Notes: a model not told the origin generated them from the sequence alone. A DNA stretch of 64,000 bases from Chitinophagales bacterium (GCA_017303855.1 JAFLBL010000005.1:186001-250000), one strand, 5' to 3'; counted from the stretch's first letter, positions 27,197-35,898 are shown. Numbers and translations are program-made.

Positions 27197-28153
27197 TTAT
27201 TTTGTTAATTGCTGCTTGTACCAGGCAAATGTCATCTTCAGTCCCTCATTCACTGTTACCGCCGGTGAATATCCAAGCAATTTTACTGCTTTAGAAATGT
27301 CCGCGAGGCTATGCTTCACATCACCCAGGCGTTCGGGTCCGAATATGGGTTGTAACGTGGTGTTTGCTTCTTTATTCAGGCCATTGAACAGTTCGAGTAA
27401 GGAAGTCTGTTCCCCGCAGGCAATATTGTAAACCTGGTTGATGGCTTCTTTATTGTCCGTGAATAAAGCCCGGATATTTGCCTGCACCGCATTGGCCACA
27501 TAGGTAAAATCGCGGCTGGTACTGCCGTCGCCGTTAATGGTCGGGGCTGTTTTATTAATCAGGGCTTCCGCAAACAAAGGAATCACCGCGGCATAGGGTC
27601 CGTTAGGATTTTGCCGGGGGCCGAATATATTGAAGTACCGGAGGCCGATCGGCTCCAGTCCGTACAAGGATGCATAAACTTTCGCATAGAGTTCATTCAC
27701 GTACTTGGTCACGGCATAAGGCGATAAAGGATTGCCGATTTTATCTTCCACTTTTGGCAGGCCGGGATGATCACCGTATGTAGACGAACTGGCGGCGTAT
27801 ACCACGCGTTTAATTCCGGCCTCTTTGGCGGCTGTTAATATATGCAGCATGCCGGTGATGTTTACATTATTCGTGGTCAGCGGATCATTGATGGAACGCG
27901 GTACTGAACCGAGGGCGGCCTGGTGCGTAATCACATCGATTCCTTCGCAGGCTTTCTTACAGGTTTCAAAGTCACGGATATCGCCTTCCATGAATTCAAA
28001 GCGGGGGTCCGACTGATAGTCTTCCAGGTTTTTTAATGATCCGGTCGACAGGTTATCGAGAACCCTGACAAAATCCACCCTGCTGTCGGCTAACAAAGCC
28101 CCCGTTAAATTGGATCCGATAAATCCTGCTCCCCCTGTAACTAATACCCGCAT
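27197..28153 (-). CDS. NAD-dependent epimerase, UDP-N-acetylhexosamine 4-epimerase (WbpP/TviC-like)
   Basis: 318 residues. VLVTGGAGFIGSNLTGALLA is the NAD site. HQAALGSVPRSINDPLTTNN and YAASSSTYGDHPGLPKVED, with the catalytic Ser region, and SPYAVTKYVNELYAKVYA, with YxxxK, are the characteristic segments of WbpP and its relatives, which favour UDP-GlcNAc/UDP-GalNAc. RYFNIFGPRQNPNGPYAAVI also fits. It interconverts UDP-GlcNAc and UDP-GalNAc, or the corresponding uronates. The gene follows wzc by 12 bases and is the first biosynthetic gene of the operon. Confidence 0.88.
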   Translation of the reverse strand: MRVLVTGGAGFIGSNLTGALLADSRVDFVRVLDNLSTGSLKNLEDYQSDPRFEFMEGDIRDFETCKKACEGIDVITHQAALGSVPRSINDPLTTNNVNITGMLHILTAAKEAGIKRVVYAASSSTYGDHPGLPKVEDKIGNPLSPYAVTKYVNELYAKVYASLYGLEPIGLRYFNIFGPRQNPNGPYAAVIPLFAEALINKTAPTINGDGSTSRDFTYVANAVQANIRALFTDNKEAINQVYNIACGEQTSLLELFNGLNKEANTTLQPIFGPERLGDVKHSLADISKAVKLLGYSPAVTVNEGLKMTFAWYKQQLTK

Positions 28154-28165
28154 ATTTAAAAATTT

Positions 28166-30598
28166 CTATTTTTCCGCCTTACGCTTCTTTTTTTTCTTCA
28201 GCCCGAAAAATTTACGCAGTTCCAGCCTGGATAGTACTCTTTCGATAAAATTATCCGGCGCGGTTTCTTCTTCGTAATAACTGCCATAGCCATACCCATA
28301 ACCGTAGCCGTACCGGCCATAACCATAGTAACCATAACCGGGTTTCAGTTTCACATCGTTGATAATAATGGAGACTTTGGGCAGTTTATTCGCCTGGTAG
28401 AATTCATCAATAAGGGCAATCTGTTTTTTAAAGGTATGACCCTGTCTTACCAGGTAGAGTGTACAATCCGCATATTTGCACAGCGTCATGGCATCACTGA
28501 CCATTCCCACAGGAGCCGTATCAATCAGTACAATATCATAGTGCTCTTTCAACCAGTCAAACATCTGATCGAGACGGGGATCGAGCAGCAGCTCTGAAGG
28601 GTTAGGTGGCACAGGACCGCATCCAAGTACAAAGAGATTTTCATGACCTTCCACCGGACGGATCATTGCGGCCAGGTCATTGGTCCTCCCTACCAGGTAA
28701 TTGGTGATCCCTGGTCCTTTACTCATACCTAGTCCGGATAATACTTTGGGTTTACGAATGTCAAACTCAAGTATAACGGTTTTACGGCCGGCCAGCGCCA
28801 GTACCGCACCCATATTGGTAGATACATACGATTTACCCTCCCCGCTGAACGAAGAAGTAGTGAGTATAACGGCTTTAGTTTTCTTATGCAGTACATACTG
28901 CAGGTTGGAGCGGATGATCCGGAATTGCTCGGCCACCATACTCCGGGTGGTTTTCGACACTACCAGCGTATCATCTGAATAGGAGTGGCCGATTTCTCCC
29001 AGGATGGGGGTTTGGGTTATCTTCTCAATATCGAAACGGGTGGTAACTTTATCATTCAGCACTTCTGATACAAAAATGAAAAGGGCCGGGATTGCCAGTC
29101 CAATCAAGATAGCTAACAGCTGTATCGTACGATTCTGTGGTGAAACGGGTTGAGAATTAGGATAGGACCGGTCAATAATTTCAGAATTAGGAATTTCTGA
29201 AGCCATGGAAATAGCCGTCTCCTCTTTCTTTTCAGTAAATAATTTAAATAACCCCTGATAGGTCTCCACCTGGCGTTTTATTTCAGCCAGTTCTTTAACT
29301 TTTTCAGGCATAGCCCGGAGTTGCTCTTCCCCAACCAGCCCCCTGCGTTTTACGTCTTTAACTAATTCTCCTGTTGCTGCTTTAATGTTCCTGAGATTCT
29401 CACGGATACTGGTCCTGAGTTTTTCAACCTGCCCGTCTACTTCTTTTACTACGGGGTTTGCAACAGGTACATTCCCATCAACCAGTTGTTTGCGTTCCAA
29501 CTGGGCTTTATTATAACTGGCAACCAATTCGTTTAACGTGGCATCCTCTATACCGAGCGTAGAAGGAACAACCACCCGGGTAAACTCATTTTTTTTATCC
29601 GCCAGATATGCATCCAGCATCTGTGCCACATTTAGCTTAATATTCTGCTCATTAACAATTTTATCTGACTCACTAATTAAATCAAAATAAGAGGACGATT
29701 GCGTTTCCGCATCAATCAGGTTATACCTGGTTTGAAAATCGAGATACATCCTTTGGACGCTATCCAGTTTTTCGCCAATATCATTCAGCCTTCCGGCAAT
29801 AAAAGCAAGTATCTGCTCAGAGGAGAGCTTCTTTTGTTCTACGCTATAAGCACTGTACTCTTCCATCAATTTGTTCAGAATATCCGCGCCTAATTGTGGA
29901 TTCAACACCTGCATATTGATATTCAATATACCGGTACCAGGCGTTTTCGGGAGTATGGTCAGTGCTGAAGAGTAGATGCCTGACGCAGCCGGTGCTGGCA
30001 ACCAATCCACACGATACCCATTATCACCAGGGGTTCCAAGATTTTTTTCAAAAACAAATACCCCGTTTTCAGTCTTTATTTCCTGACCAAACCGGTAAAC
30101 TGCCGCTTTTTCATCAATGCGGAACTGATCACTCCCAATGAATTTAAGTTTTATGGAAAAGGCCCGGGATGAATCCGCAATCTGCAAGGCTCTTACAATG
30201 AATGGTCCCTGGGTATATATGTTGATAGATTTTACCTTTCCAATCGCATAATAGCTGAATTGCAGGTTCAGCTTATTGACCACGCGCTGCATCAGCGGGC
30301 GTGATTTCAGTATTTCTATTTCACTTTGAATATTCTGGTTTCTGTTATTCCCGAAAAGTTCATCAAACTTATCATCGCGGCCACCGCCTGTCTGGTCATT
30401 TTTTATAACCATACTACCAGATGCACTATAAACGGGCACGGTCCATCTGAGGTACAGGTAAGCCCCCAGTAATGCAATAGCTACCGACAGAATAAAAACC
30501 GGAAGGAAACGTACATACTTATAGAACAAATCCCTGAAACTAAGGTTGGAGAGATCGTTTTTCGCCGGGTTAAAATGTGGATTTATATGCTCTTCCAT
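28166..30598 (-). CDS. wzc: Polysaccharide co-polymerase and tyrosine autokinase (Wzc-like)
   Basis: 810 residues. Membrane helices lie at about 31-50 and 493-512; the periplasmic part between them is coiled-coil-rich with a GNVR-like region near 440-490 (SYPNSQPVSPQNR before helix 2). The cytoplasmic BY-kinase domain has Walker A SFSGEGKS at 583-590, Walker A' EFDIRKPK at 611-618 and Walker B VLIDTAP at 690-696. Residues 754-775 form a Gly-Tyr cluster with eleven tyrosines, the expected autophosphorylation tail, followed by a Lys/Arg-rich end. Wzc proteins control polymerisation and contact Wza. The gene is 35 bases after the Wza-like gene. Confidence 0.96.
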   Translation of the reverse strand: MEEHINPHFNPAKNDLSNLSFRDLFYKYVRFLPVFILSVAIALLGAYLYLRWTVPVYSASGSMVIKNDQTGGGRDDKFDELFGNNRNQNIQSEIEILKSRPLMQRVVNKLNLQFSYYAIGKVKSINIYTQGPFIVRALQIADSSRAFSIKLKFIGSDQFRIDEKAAVYRFGQEIKTENGVFVFEKNLGTPGDNGYRVDWLPAPAASGIYSSALTILPKTPGTGILNINMQVLNPQLGADILNKLMEEYSAYSVEQKKLSSEQILAFIAGRLNDIGEKLDSVQRMYLDFQTRYNLIDAETQSSSYFDLISESDKIVNEQNIKLNVAQMLDAYLADKKNEFTRVVVPSTLGIEDATLNELVASYNKAQLERKQLVDGNVPVANPVVKEVDGQVEKLRTSIRENLRNIKAATGELVKDVKRRGLVGEEQLRAMPEKVKELAEIKRQVETYQGLFKLFTEKKEETAISMASEIPNSEIIDRSYPNSQPVSPQNRTIQLLAILIGLAIPALFIFVSEVLNDKVTTRFDIEKITQTPILGEIGHSYSDDTLVVSKTTRSMVAEQFRIIRSNLQYVLHKKTKAVILTTSSFSGEGKSYVSTNMGAVLALAGRKTVILEFDIRKPKVLSGLGMSKGPGITNYLVGRTNDLAAMIRPVEGHENLFVLGCGPVPPNPSELLLDPRLDQMFDWLKEHYDIVLIDTAPVGMVSDAMTLCKYADCTLYLVRQGHTFKKQIALIDEFYQANKLPKVSIIINDVKLKPGYGYYGYGRYGYGYGYGYGSYYEEETAPDNFIERVLSRLELRKFFGLKKKKKRKAEK

Positions 30599-30633
30599 TG
30601 AAAAGAATAAACGTTTTTAAGAAGGTATTCCGA

Positions 30634-31416
30634 TTAATTTCGTATAAATATATTAGCTAAAGTTGCTGTAACTGTCACCATAGCCAATGCAAATGATATC
30701 TTTTGCATGGTTTTGGTCTGCTCCGCATCCTTCATCTTCTGCTGGGTAGCTTCTACTATGATGATATCATTCTGCACCAGGTTATAAAATGGTGACTCAA
30801 AAATGTCTTTAGATGTCAGATCCACCAGGCCTGTTTCGCGCTGACCATTACTTTCACGCACAACCCGCACGTTGGTCTTCTTACCATAATCGGTTACACC
30901 ACCCGCAAGACCTACCGCCTCCAGTATATTCAGTTTTTCACCGGGTACGGTTATGGCGCCTTCTTTGCCAACTTGCCCCAGTACGGTTATTTTCAGATTC
31001 ATATAACGGATTACAACTGAAGGATCGGCCATTACTTCAACAGGTTCTTTCAGCCGCTTTTTTATTTCAGCTGCCAGTTCATTTTTTGTAAGCCCCTCCG
31101 CATGTATGGTGCCCAGCCGGTGATGTTCAATATTGCCATTGTTATCCACCAGGTATCCGGGTGCCACACCCCCTGTTGATGGCTGGTTAAAAATAGCATC
31201 GGATACTTCTGGCTTAGTACTGAGACTGAAAATCTGGATGGACAGCAGATCATTCTTCTGTATTTTCAGATCAACAACTTTAACCACACCTCTTCCTGAA
31301 GAATCAGTCACGTTTTCAAGATAATTGGGAATTTTCTGTAATGGTTTACAGGAAATAAAATAAAGCGGTAAAGCAAGTAATAAAAAGAACCGGATGAATT
31401 TCATTCGAGGTATCAT
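30634..31416 (-). CDS. wza: Polysaccharide export lipoprotein (Wza-like, Poly_export/SLBB)
   Basis: 260 residues from an ATG at 31414-31416, with a second Met at residue 5. The lipoprotein signal has the lipobox LYFISC, giving a lipidated Cys at about residue 23. The polysaccharide export domain includes LGTIHAEGLTKNELAAEIKK and ADPSVVIRYMNLKITVLGQV. An SLBB-like segment follows (VPGEKLNILEAVGLAGGVT). A C-terminal hydrophobic helix (SFALAMVTVTATLANIFI) probably spans the outer membrane. The protein is shorter than E. coli Wza and has one SLBB unit, as is usual in Bacteroidota. It forms the export channel with the Wzc-like kinase. Confidence 0.94.
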   Translation of the reverse strand: MIPRMKFIRFFLLLALPLYFISCKPLQKIPNYLENVTDSSGRGVVKVVDLKIQKNDLLSIQIFSLSTKPEVSDAIFNQPSTGGVAPGYLVDNNGNIEHHRLGTIHAEGLTKNELAAEIKKRLKEPVEVMADPSVVIRYMNLKITVLGQVGKEGAITVPGEKLNILEAVGLAGGVTDYGKKTNVRVVRESNGQRETGLVDLTSKDIFESPFYNLVQNDIIIVEATQQKMKDAEQTKTMQKISFALAMVTVTATLANIFIRN

Positions 31417-31454
31417 TTAATGAAAGCAGACAGGCTGCCAGATTATAAGGTTTT

Positions 31455-31979
31455 TTACCGATCGGGCAGTGCCGAAGTTAGTTTAGTTCTGTCAATATGA
31501 GCGATCAAAATATATCCCAGGCTGTCAATGGCAATGCGGGCTGTTTTATGCCGCAGTTCCAGCACTTTTCCTTCCTGATCCATAAAGGACCCGTTGGTAA
31601 TCCGTACCCGCTGGTTCACTTTTACAACCGTAGCCCGGGCTTCCACATTTTTATACTCATCCAGGAACCGCCTGATTGCATTAATTTCTTTCTCCCTGAT
31701 CACAGCCGGTTTACTGTTCCAATAGACAAAATTGATGGCGCCCGGTGTCATCCGTACTTCCGTGCGGTCTGCATCGGAAAGTTTGACGAATACATAGGAT
31801 TTAAATAAAGGCTCTTCCACCACTTTTATCCGGTCGCTCCATTTACGTTTCACTTTATTGAGCGGACAATAACTTTCGAATCCCTTCTCCTTAAGGAGCA
31901 GATTTACCTTTTTTTCCCATCGGGGCCGGGTATAAATTGCCAACCATTTTTTTGTCATCCGCAGGGTCTTTTTTTCCAT
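31455..31979 (-). CDS. UpxY-type NusG-like antiterminator, first gene of the polysaccharide operon
   Basis: 174 residues. The NGN domain begins WLAIYTRPRWEKKVNLLL, has FESYCPLNKVKRKWSDR and PLFKSYVFVKL, and the C-terminal KOW-like part contains RVRITNGSFMDQEGKVLEL. This matches UpxY and other specialised NusG paralogues of Bacteroidota. Such proteins bind RNA polymerase near the start of their own long operon and prevent premature termination. Here 28 further genes follow on the same strand over 31 kb, exactly the setting in which antitermination is needed. A good promoter lies about 100 bases upstream, leaving a leader for recruitment. The UpxZ partner found in Bacteroides is not seen. Confidence 0.92.
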   Translation of the reverse strand: MEKKTLRMTKKWLAIYTRPRWEKKVNLLLKEKGFESYCPLNKVKRKWSDRIKVVEEPLFKSYVFVKLSDADRTEVRMTPGAINFVYWNSKPAVIREKEINAIRRFLDEYKNVEARATVVKVNQRVRITNGSFMDQEGKVLELRHKTARIAIDSLGYILIAHIDRTKLTSALPDR

Positions 31980-32073
31980 GGCTTCGCCAGGTCAATCACA
32001 TATTTTTTTTATACATGATTGATAATCAGTGTTTTCCCTTAATAAATCAAAATGGATGGAAAATATCCCCCCA

Positions 32074-32087
32074 ATTTGCTGGCAAAT
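32074..32087. promoter_or_regulatory. Perfect 14-base dyad overlapping the operon promoter
   Basis: ATTTGC-TG-GCAAAT is a perfect inverted repeat that overlaps the end of the -7 element and the predicted start site. Such a position fits a repressor operator or a leader-RNA hairpin. No regulator gene is adjacent, so this remains a candidate only. Confidence 0.35.
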
Positions 32088-32112
32088 ATAGTGGATGATG
32101 TGAGTGGGCAAC
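32083..32112 (-). promoter_or_regulatory. Promoter of the polysaccharide operon
   Basis: On the minus strand TATATTTG (32083-32090) is a perfect fit to the Bacteroidota -7 element TAnnTTTG. GTTG (32109-32112) lies 18 bases upstream as a partial -33 TTTG element. Transcription would begin near 32,076 and leave an untranslated leader of about 95 bases before the upxY-like gene. Confidence 0.65.
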
Positions 32113-32164
32113 GAATAAAATCGACGGATTTTGAAGGATTTACCCCCATCAGTTAATAACTAAT

Positions 32165-32176
32165 CGTAGATCTACG
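32165..32176. promoter_or_regulatory. Perfect 12-base palindrome CGTAGATCTACG
   Basis: This palindrome sits between the divergent polysaccharide operon and the NagX-like gene, about 75 bases upstream of the operon's -7 element. It could bind a dimeric regulator, but a 12-base palindrome can also arise by chance. Confidence 0.25.
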
Positions 32177-32298
32177 TAAATGGAAGGCCTATATTGATTC
32201 CAGGTCAGGATTTTTTAAAATAACCGCCCTTTTTTCCATTTTATCCGGGTCCTTGTAATTCTTTGTTTCACTTACCTTCATGCACCAAACCCACTGCT

Positions 32299-33543
32299 GT
32301 GAATCAACGTTTTTACTCCCTTGATGTATTTCGCGGGGCAACGGTCTGCCTGATGATCCTGGTGAATAACCCCGGTAACTGGAGTTATATTTATGACCCG
32401 CTGGAACATGCTCCCTGGCACGGACTGACCCCCACAGATCTTGTCTTTCCGTTTTTCCTCTTTGCTGTTGGTAATGCCATGTCCTTTGTAATGCCCCGGC
32501 TGGAAGCGGGTGGTGATGCGCAGTTCTGGAAAAAAGTACTGAAACGTTCGGCCCTGATTTTCCTGATCGGGTTGTTCCTGAACTGGTGGCCATTTGTAAC
32601 GGAAGTGAACAGGCTGGTGGACGGCACCCTTGAATTTCAACGGGTCAGTATTTTTAAAGGGTTTACCTGGATTGATTATTCAAAAGATAAGGCGGGGAAT
32701 ATAGTGGAGACGGTAAAAGGGGTGCGTATTCTCGGTGTTTTACAACGGATAGCTATAGCCTATTTCTTTGCCTCGGTGCTGGTATACTACCTGAAAGCCC
32801 GGAAAGCATTTCTCGCGGGCATGATTTTTCTGCTGCTCTACTGGATGTTTTGTGTAGTGGGCAATCCGGCGGATCCCTTTAGCCTGAAAGGCTGGTTCGG
32901 TACCGCCATCGACAAATGGATATTGGGTGAAACACACCTGTATAAAGGGGAAGGTATTCCTTTTGATCCGGAAGGGCTGATGAGTACACTCCCGGCGATC
33001 GTACAGGTGATATTTGGCTACCTCGTGGGGGACTATATACAGAAAAAAAGCAAGCCGCTCCCGTTGCCGGATCAACCCGGTCTGACCAGTGGCGGCCTGT
33101 ATGAAATGCTGACCGGTTTATTTGTAATCGGGGTAGCCCTGATCGTTACCGGTTTCTGCTGGGACATGGTGTTCCCCATCAATAAAAAAATATGGACCAG
33201 TTCGTATGTGATTTATACTACCGGACTGGCCATACTTACCATTGCCACGATGATCTATATGATCGAAATAAAAAACATCCGCGGCGGCCTGGCCCGTTTC
33301 TTCGATGTATTCGGAAAGAACGCGCTGTTTGTTTTCGCACTCAGTGCCTTTTTGCCTAAGGGACTGGCGTTGATAAAACTGGGCGACGGGGTAAATCCCT
33401 GGAACTGGTTGTATAAATCGGTGCTGATTCATATTCCCGGGGCAAAGGAAAACGGATCACTGGCCTATGCGCTTTGTGTGATCACATTTATGTGGGCGAT
33501 CTGCTGGTGGATGGATAAGAAGAGGATTTATGTGAAGGTTTAG
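32299..33543 (+). CDS. NagX/HGSNAT-like membrane acetyltransferase (DUF5009-type)
   Basis: 414 residues from a GTG at 32299. A TTG twelve codons upstream would add residues not seen in the family, while GTG gives the typical start NQRFYSLDVFRGATVCLMIL. The protein has about ten membrane helices. PWHGLTPTDLVFPFFLFAVG contains the conserved His-Gly and Asp of this family, and FGKNALFVFALSAF and the final W-rich helix also match. HGSNAT-type proteins move acetyl from cytosolic acetyl-CoA to a glucosamine residue on the other side of the membrane; bacterial homologues are often called NagX. Substrate here is unknown. It is divergent from the polysaccharide operon and seems monocistronic. Confidence 0.82.
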   Translation: MNQRFYSLDVFRGATVCLMILVNNPGNWSYIYDPLEHAPWHGLTPTDLVFPFFLFAVGNAMSFVMPRLEAGGDAQFWKKVLKRSALIFLIGLFLNWWPFVTEVNRLVDGTLEFQRVSIFKGFTWIDYSKDKAGNIVETVKGVRILGVLQRIAIAYFFASVLVYYLKARKAFLAGMIFLLLYWMFCVVGNPADPFSLKGWFGTAIDKWILGETHLYKGEGIPFDPEGLMSTLPAIVQVIFGYLVGDYIQKKSKPLPLPDQPGLTSGGLYEMLTGLFVIGVALIVTGFCWDMVFPINKKIWTSSYVIYTTGLAILTIATMIYMIEIKNIRGGLARFFDVFGKNALFVFALSAFLPKGLALIKLGDGVNPWNWLYKSVLIHIPGAKENGSLAYALCVITFMWAICWWMDKKRIYVKV

Positions 33544-33645
33544 GTGTTTAGTTGTTTAGGCGTTTAGTACTGCTCTTTTCAACCTATCAACTTATCAACT
33601 TATCAACCTTTCAACTTTTCAACTTTTCAACTTATTTAACATTTC
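33544..33645. repeat. Tandem repeat (period 8, CAACTTAT/CAACTTTT-type)
   Basis: Starting directly after the NagX-like stop codon are GTTTAG words and then about seven consecutive octamers of the type CAACTTAT and CAACTTTT. They are the reverse complement of the GTTGAG-type arrays elsewhere. No gene is present between here and 33,717; the last 60 bases hold the upstream region of the META gene without a clear promoter match. Confidence 0.75.
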
Positions 33646-33717
33646 GTTAATCTCCCTCTATCCCGCACGCTGTGCAATTTCATTTCCGGGTGCATCTGGT
33701 TTATATAATCACACAAT

Positions 33718-34125
33718 ATGAAACAGATTACACTACTTACCGTCTTATTTATGCTGTTGACTTCTTTTCAGTCCGGCAATGCCGACCAGCCTTCGTTATA
33801 CCATACAAAATGGGTGCTGAACAGTATTCATGACAGAAATGTTACCGAATATATTTATACCCGCGCCTTTCTGCAGTTTGATGATGACACAAAACGGGTC
33901 AGCGGCAATGGCAGCTGTAATTCATTTGGCGGAACAATGGATGTATCGGAGGAAGCGATACAATTCGGGAACCTGTTCAGTACAAAAATGTATTGCGCGG
34001 ACGTACAGGATATTGAAACGCTTTTCCTGAAACAACTGGGAAAAGTCAACCGGTATGAAATAAAAGGTACAAACCTGAAATTATTCAAAGACGATACATT
34101 ACTGCTGAGTTTTAAAATGGGTTAA
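33718..34125 (+). CDS. META domain-containing secreted protein (HslJ-like)
   Basis: 135 residues. The N-terminus MKQITLLTVLFMLLTSFQSG is a cleavable signal peptide without a lipobox Cys. The mature part is one META domain: KWVLNSIHDRNV, then AFLQFDDDTKRVSGNGSCNS with the conserved GxxSCNxFGG turn, IQFGNLFSTKMYCADVQDIE and the closing LFKDDTLLLSF strand. Similar proteins (HslJ and Bacteroidota META proteins) are associated with novobiocin resistance, motility or heat-shock effects, but their molecular role is not settled. Two Cys (in GSCNS and MYCAD) are placed to form a disulfide. It is convergent with rtcB. Confidence 0.82.
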   Translation: MKQITLLTVLFMLLTSFQSGNADQPSLYHTKWVLNSIHDRNVTEYIYTRAFLQFDDDTKRVSGNGSCNSFGGTMDVSEEAIQFGNLFSTKMYCADVQDIETLFLKQLGKVNRYEIKGTNLKLFKDDTLLLSFKMG

Positions 34126-34241
34126 TGTGTACTTCGGATAATGAGGGTTAAATGCCCCCGCAAAAACACCCGTTAAAAATGCCTGAAAAAAAGTCAATAG
34201 TCTGAATACAGTACATACTGATAAAGACTATTGACTAACGA

Positions 34242-35681
34242 CTACTGATCACCTCCCCGTTTTCCCCAGCTGCGGTGTTTCGCACCGTCCATTTTCACGA
34301 TCTTCGGCGTAAAGCGTCCGACTATTTCCACCAGGGCTTTCTGGGATTGCATCACGGTATGAATATCCTTATACGCAAAAGGCGATTCGTCCAGTCCTCC
34401 GCCCAGCAATTTCACCCCGGATTTTTTCAATTCGTCTTTGAACTGTTTGTCAGTGACCGATGCAATGGCTCGTGTACGGCTCATCTTTCTTCCTGCTCCA
34501 TGTGAAGCGGAGTTGACAGCGGCCATTTCTCCTTTTCCTTTTACAATAAAACCATCAGCCGTCATGGAGCCCGGAATAATTCCCAGGACATCTTTCCCGG
34601 CCGGGGTGGCTCCTTTCCGGTGTACGATTACTTCACGTCCCTCCCATTTTTCCTTCCAGGCAAAATTATGATGGTTCTCCACCCGTTTAAGGGAGGCACG
34701 CCCCAGTTGCTTTGCGATTTTATCATGAATGATATGGTGACAGGCGCTGGCATAATCACCGGCGAGGTTCATCGCCAGCCAGTACTCTATTCCTTCTTCC
34801 TCCTGCATATCCAGCCAGGCCAGGTTCTTTGCCTCCTGTGGCAGGCGTCTTTTGCTGATGGCTGTTTTCGTGTATTGGTTAGCGATAGCAGCCCCCAGTG
34901 CCCGGGAACCGGAATGTGTCAGGAAACCGGTATAAGTGCCGGCTTCCAGTCCGAGTACCAGGTCTTTTTCCGCGATTTCCACGACACCGAATTCAGCAAA
35001 GTGGTTCCCGCTTCCGGAACTACCAAGTTGTTTCCAGGCCCTTCCGTGCATATGCTTCAGCAGCGGCAACTGGTAAAACAATTCATTCTCCATGACGGCA
35101 TGATCCGCGGCCCGGTCAAACATGGCACCGCTTCCGAATAAAGTTGCTTCCCCCAGTTCACGGGCAAAAAAGGATTCCCGGTCCGCCAGTTCCTTCGGGT
35201 TAATATCGAATACACTCAGGCACATCCGGCAGCCGATATCCACACCCACCCCATACGGAATAACGGCATTGTCGGTAGCCAGCACCCCGCCTATCGGTAA
35301 TCCATAACCGCTATGCGCATCGGGCATCAGGGCTCCGGCTACGGATACCGGTAGTTTGGCGGCCTGGTACATCTGGTGTAATGCACCTTCTTCAATATGT
35401 TCCTGTCCGAAAATACTGAAAGCGATCCCGGTTTGATTCAACGAAATCTCCGCCCCTTCTGTTAACGGAGCCGGCATTAATTTTTCCGCTACGGCTTTCA
35501 GTTGTTCATCTTCCAGGTAATTTTCCGGTGCCTTTAATACCTGCGTCAGTATATCCAATGCCTCATTCTCTGAACTATGCTTGTAAAGACTATTCATCAC
35601 CTGCATCGCCACACTGATCACCGGCCCTTCGGGATAGCCGATGGCGCGGATTTGTTTTCCTGTTAATTTTAATTTGCTCAT
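34242..35681 (-). CDS. rtcB: RNA-splicing ligase RtcB
   Basis: 479 residues, standard length. Metal and GTP-site motifs are intact: GVGVDIGCRMCLS with the metal-binding Asp and Cys, GSGNHFAEFG, LTHSGSRALGAAIA, and HGAGRKMSRTRA near the C-terminus. The GTP-reactive His lies in the family region around VENHHNFAWKE and the later HGAG element. RtcB joins 2',3'-cyclic phosphate and 5'-OH RNA ends using GTP and Mn2+, in tRNA splicing or RNA repair. No RtcA, RtcR, PrfH or archease gene is adjacent. The surrounding region encodes other RNA-related proteins (YkuK-like, 2H phosphoesterase) and two tRNA-like sequences, so an RNA repair context is plausible. Confidence 0.97.
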   Translation of the reverse strand: MSKLKLTGKQIRAIGYPEGPVISVAMQVMNSLYKHSSENEALDILTQVLKAPENYLEDEQLKAVAEKLMPAPLTEGAEISLNQTGIAFSIFGQEHIEEGALHQMYQAAKLPVSVAGALMPDAHSGYGLPIGGVLATDNAVIPYGVGVDIGCRMCLSVFDINPKELADRESFFARELGEATLFGSGAMFDRAADHAVMENELFYQLPLLKHMHGRAWKQLGSSGSGNHFAEFGVVEIAEKDLVLGLEAGTYTGFLTHSGSRALGAAIANQYTKTAISKRRLPQEAKNLAWLDMQEEEGIEYWLAMNLAGDYASACHHIIHDKIAKQLGRASLKRVENHHNFAWKEKWEGREVIVHRKGATPAGKDVLGIIPGSMTADGFIVKGKGEMAAVNSASHGAGRKMSRTRAIASVTDKQFKDELKKSGVKLLGGGLDESPFAYKDIHTVMQSQKALVEIVGRFTPKIVKMDGAKHRSWGKRGGDQ

Positions 35682-35700
35682 ACTTTCTAACTACAATTTA

Positions 35701-35756
35701 ATCCGATTTTCCGGATTGTTTACAATAGGTTACCTGTGATAATACAACAGGCAACC
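35701..35756 (-). promoter_or_regulatory. Two hairpins upstream of rtcB
   Basis: In the 80 bases upstream of rtcB, ATCCG-ATTTTC-CGGAT (35701-35716) and GGTTACCTGT / ACAGGCAACC (35728-35737 with 35747-35756, one wobble) form inverted repeats. They may be an operator or leader structures. The remaining part up to about 35,898 shows nothing that I can identify. Confidence 0.35.
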
Positions 35757-35898
35757 TTGTTTTATTACACTGAAACTGCTTGATATTCCACGTTGTCTTT
35801 TCATTTTACTTGCACATCAACGTGTCATCCGTCGTCAGTTTTCAAATTTCATACCTGGCGATCATCCTTTCCTTACGCAAAAGCGCGGAATCGATTTG

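Noticed and set aside
34200..34242. Terminator formed by AGTCAATAGTC/GACTATTGACT between the META gene and rtcB
   Set aside because: The loop is more than 20 bases and there is no U-tract; it looks like another dispersed short repeat.
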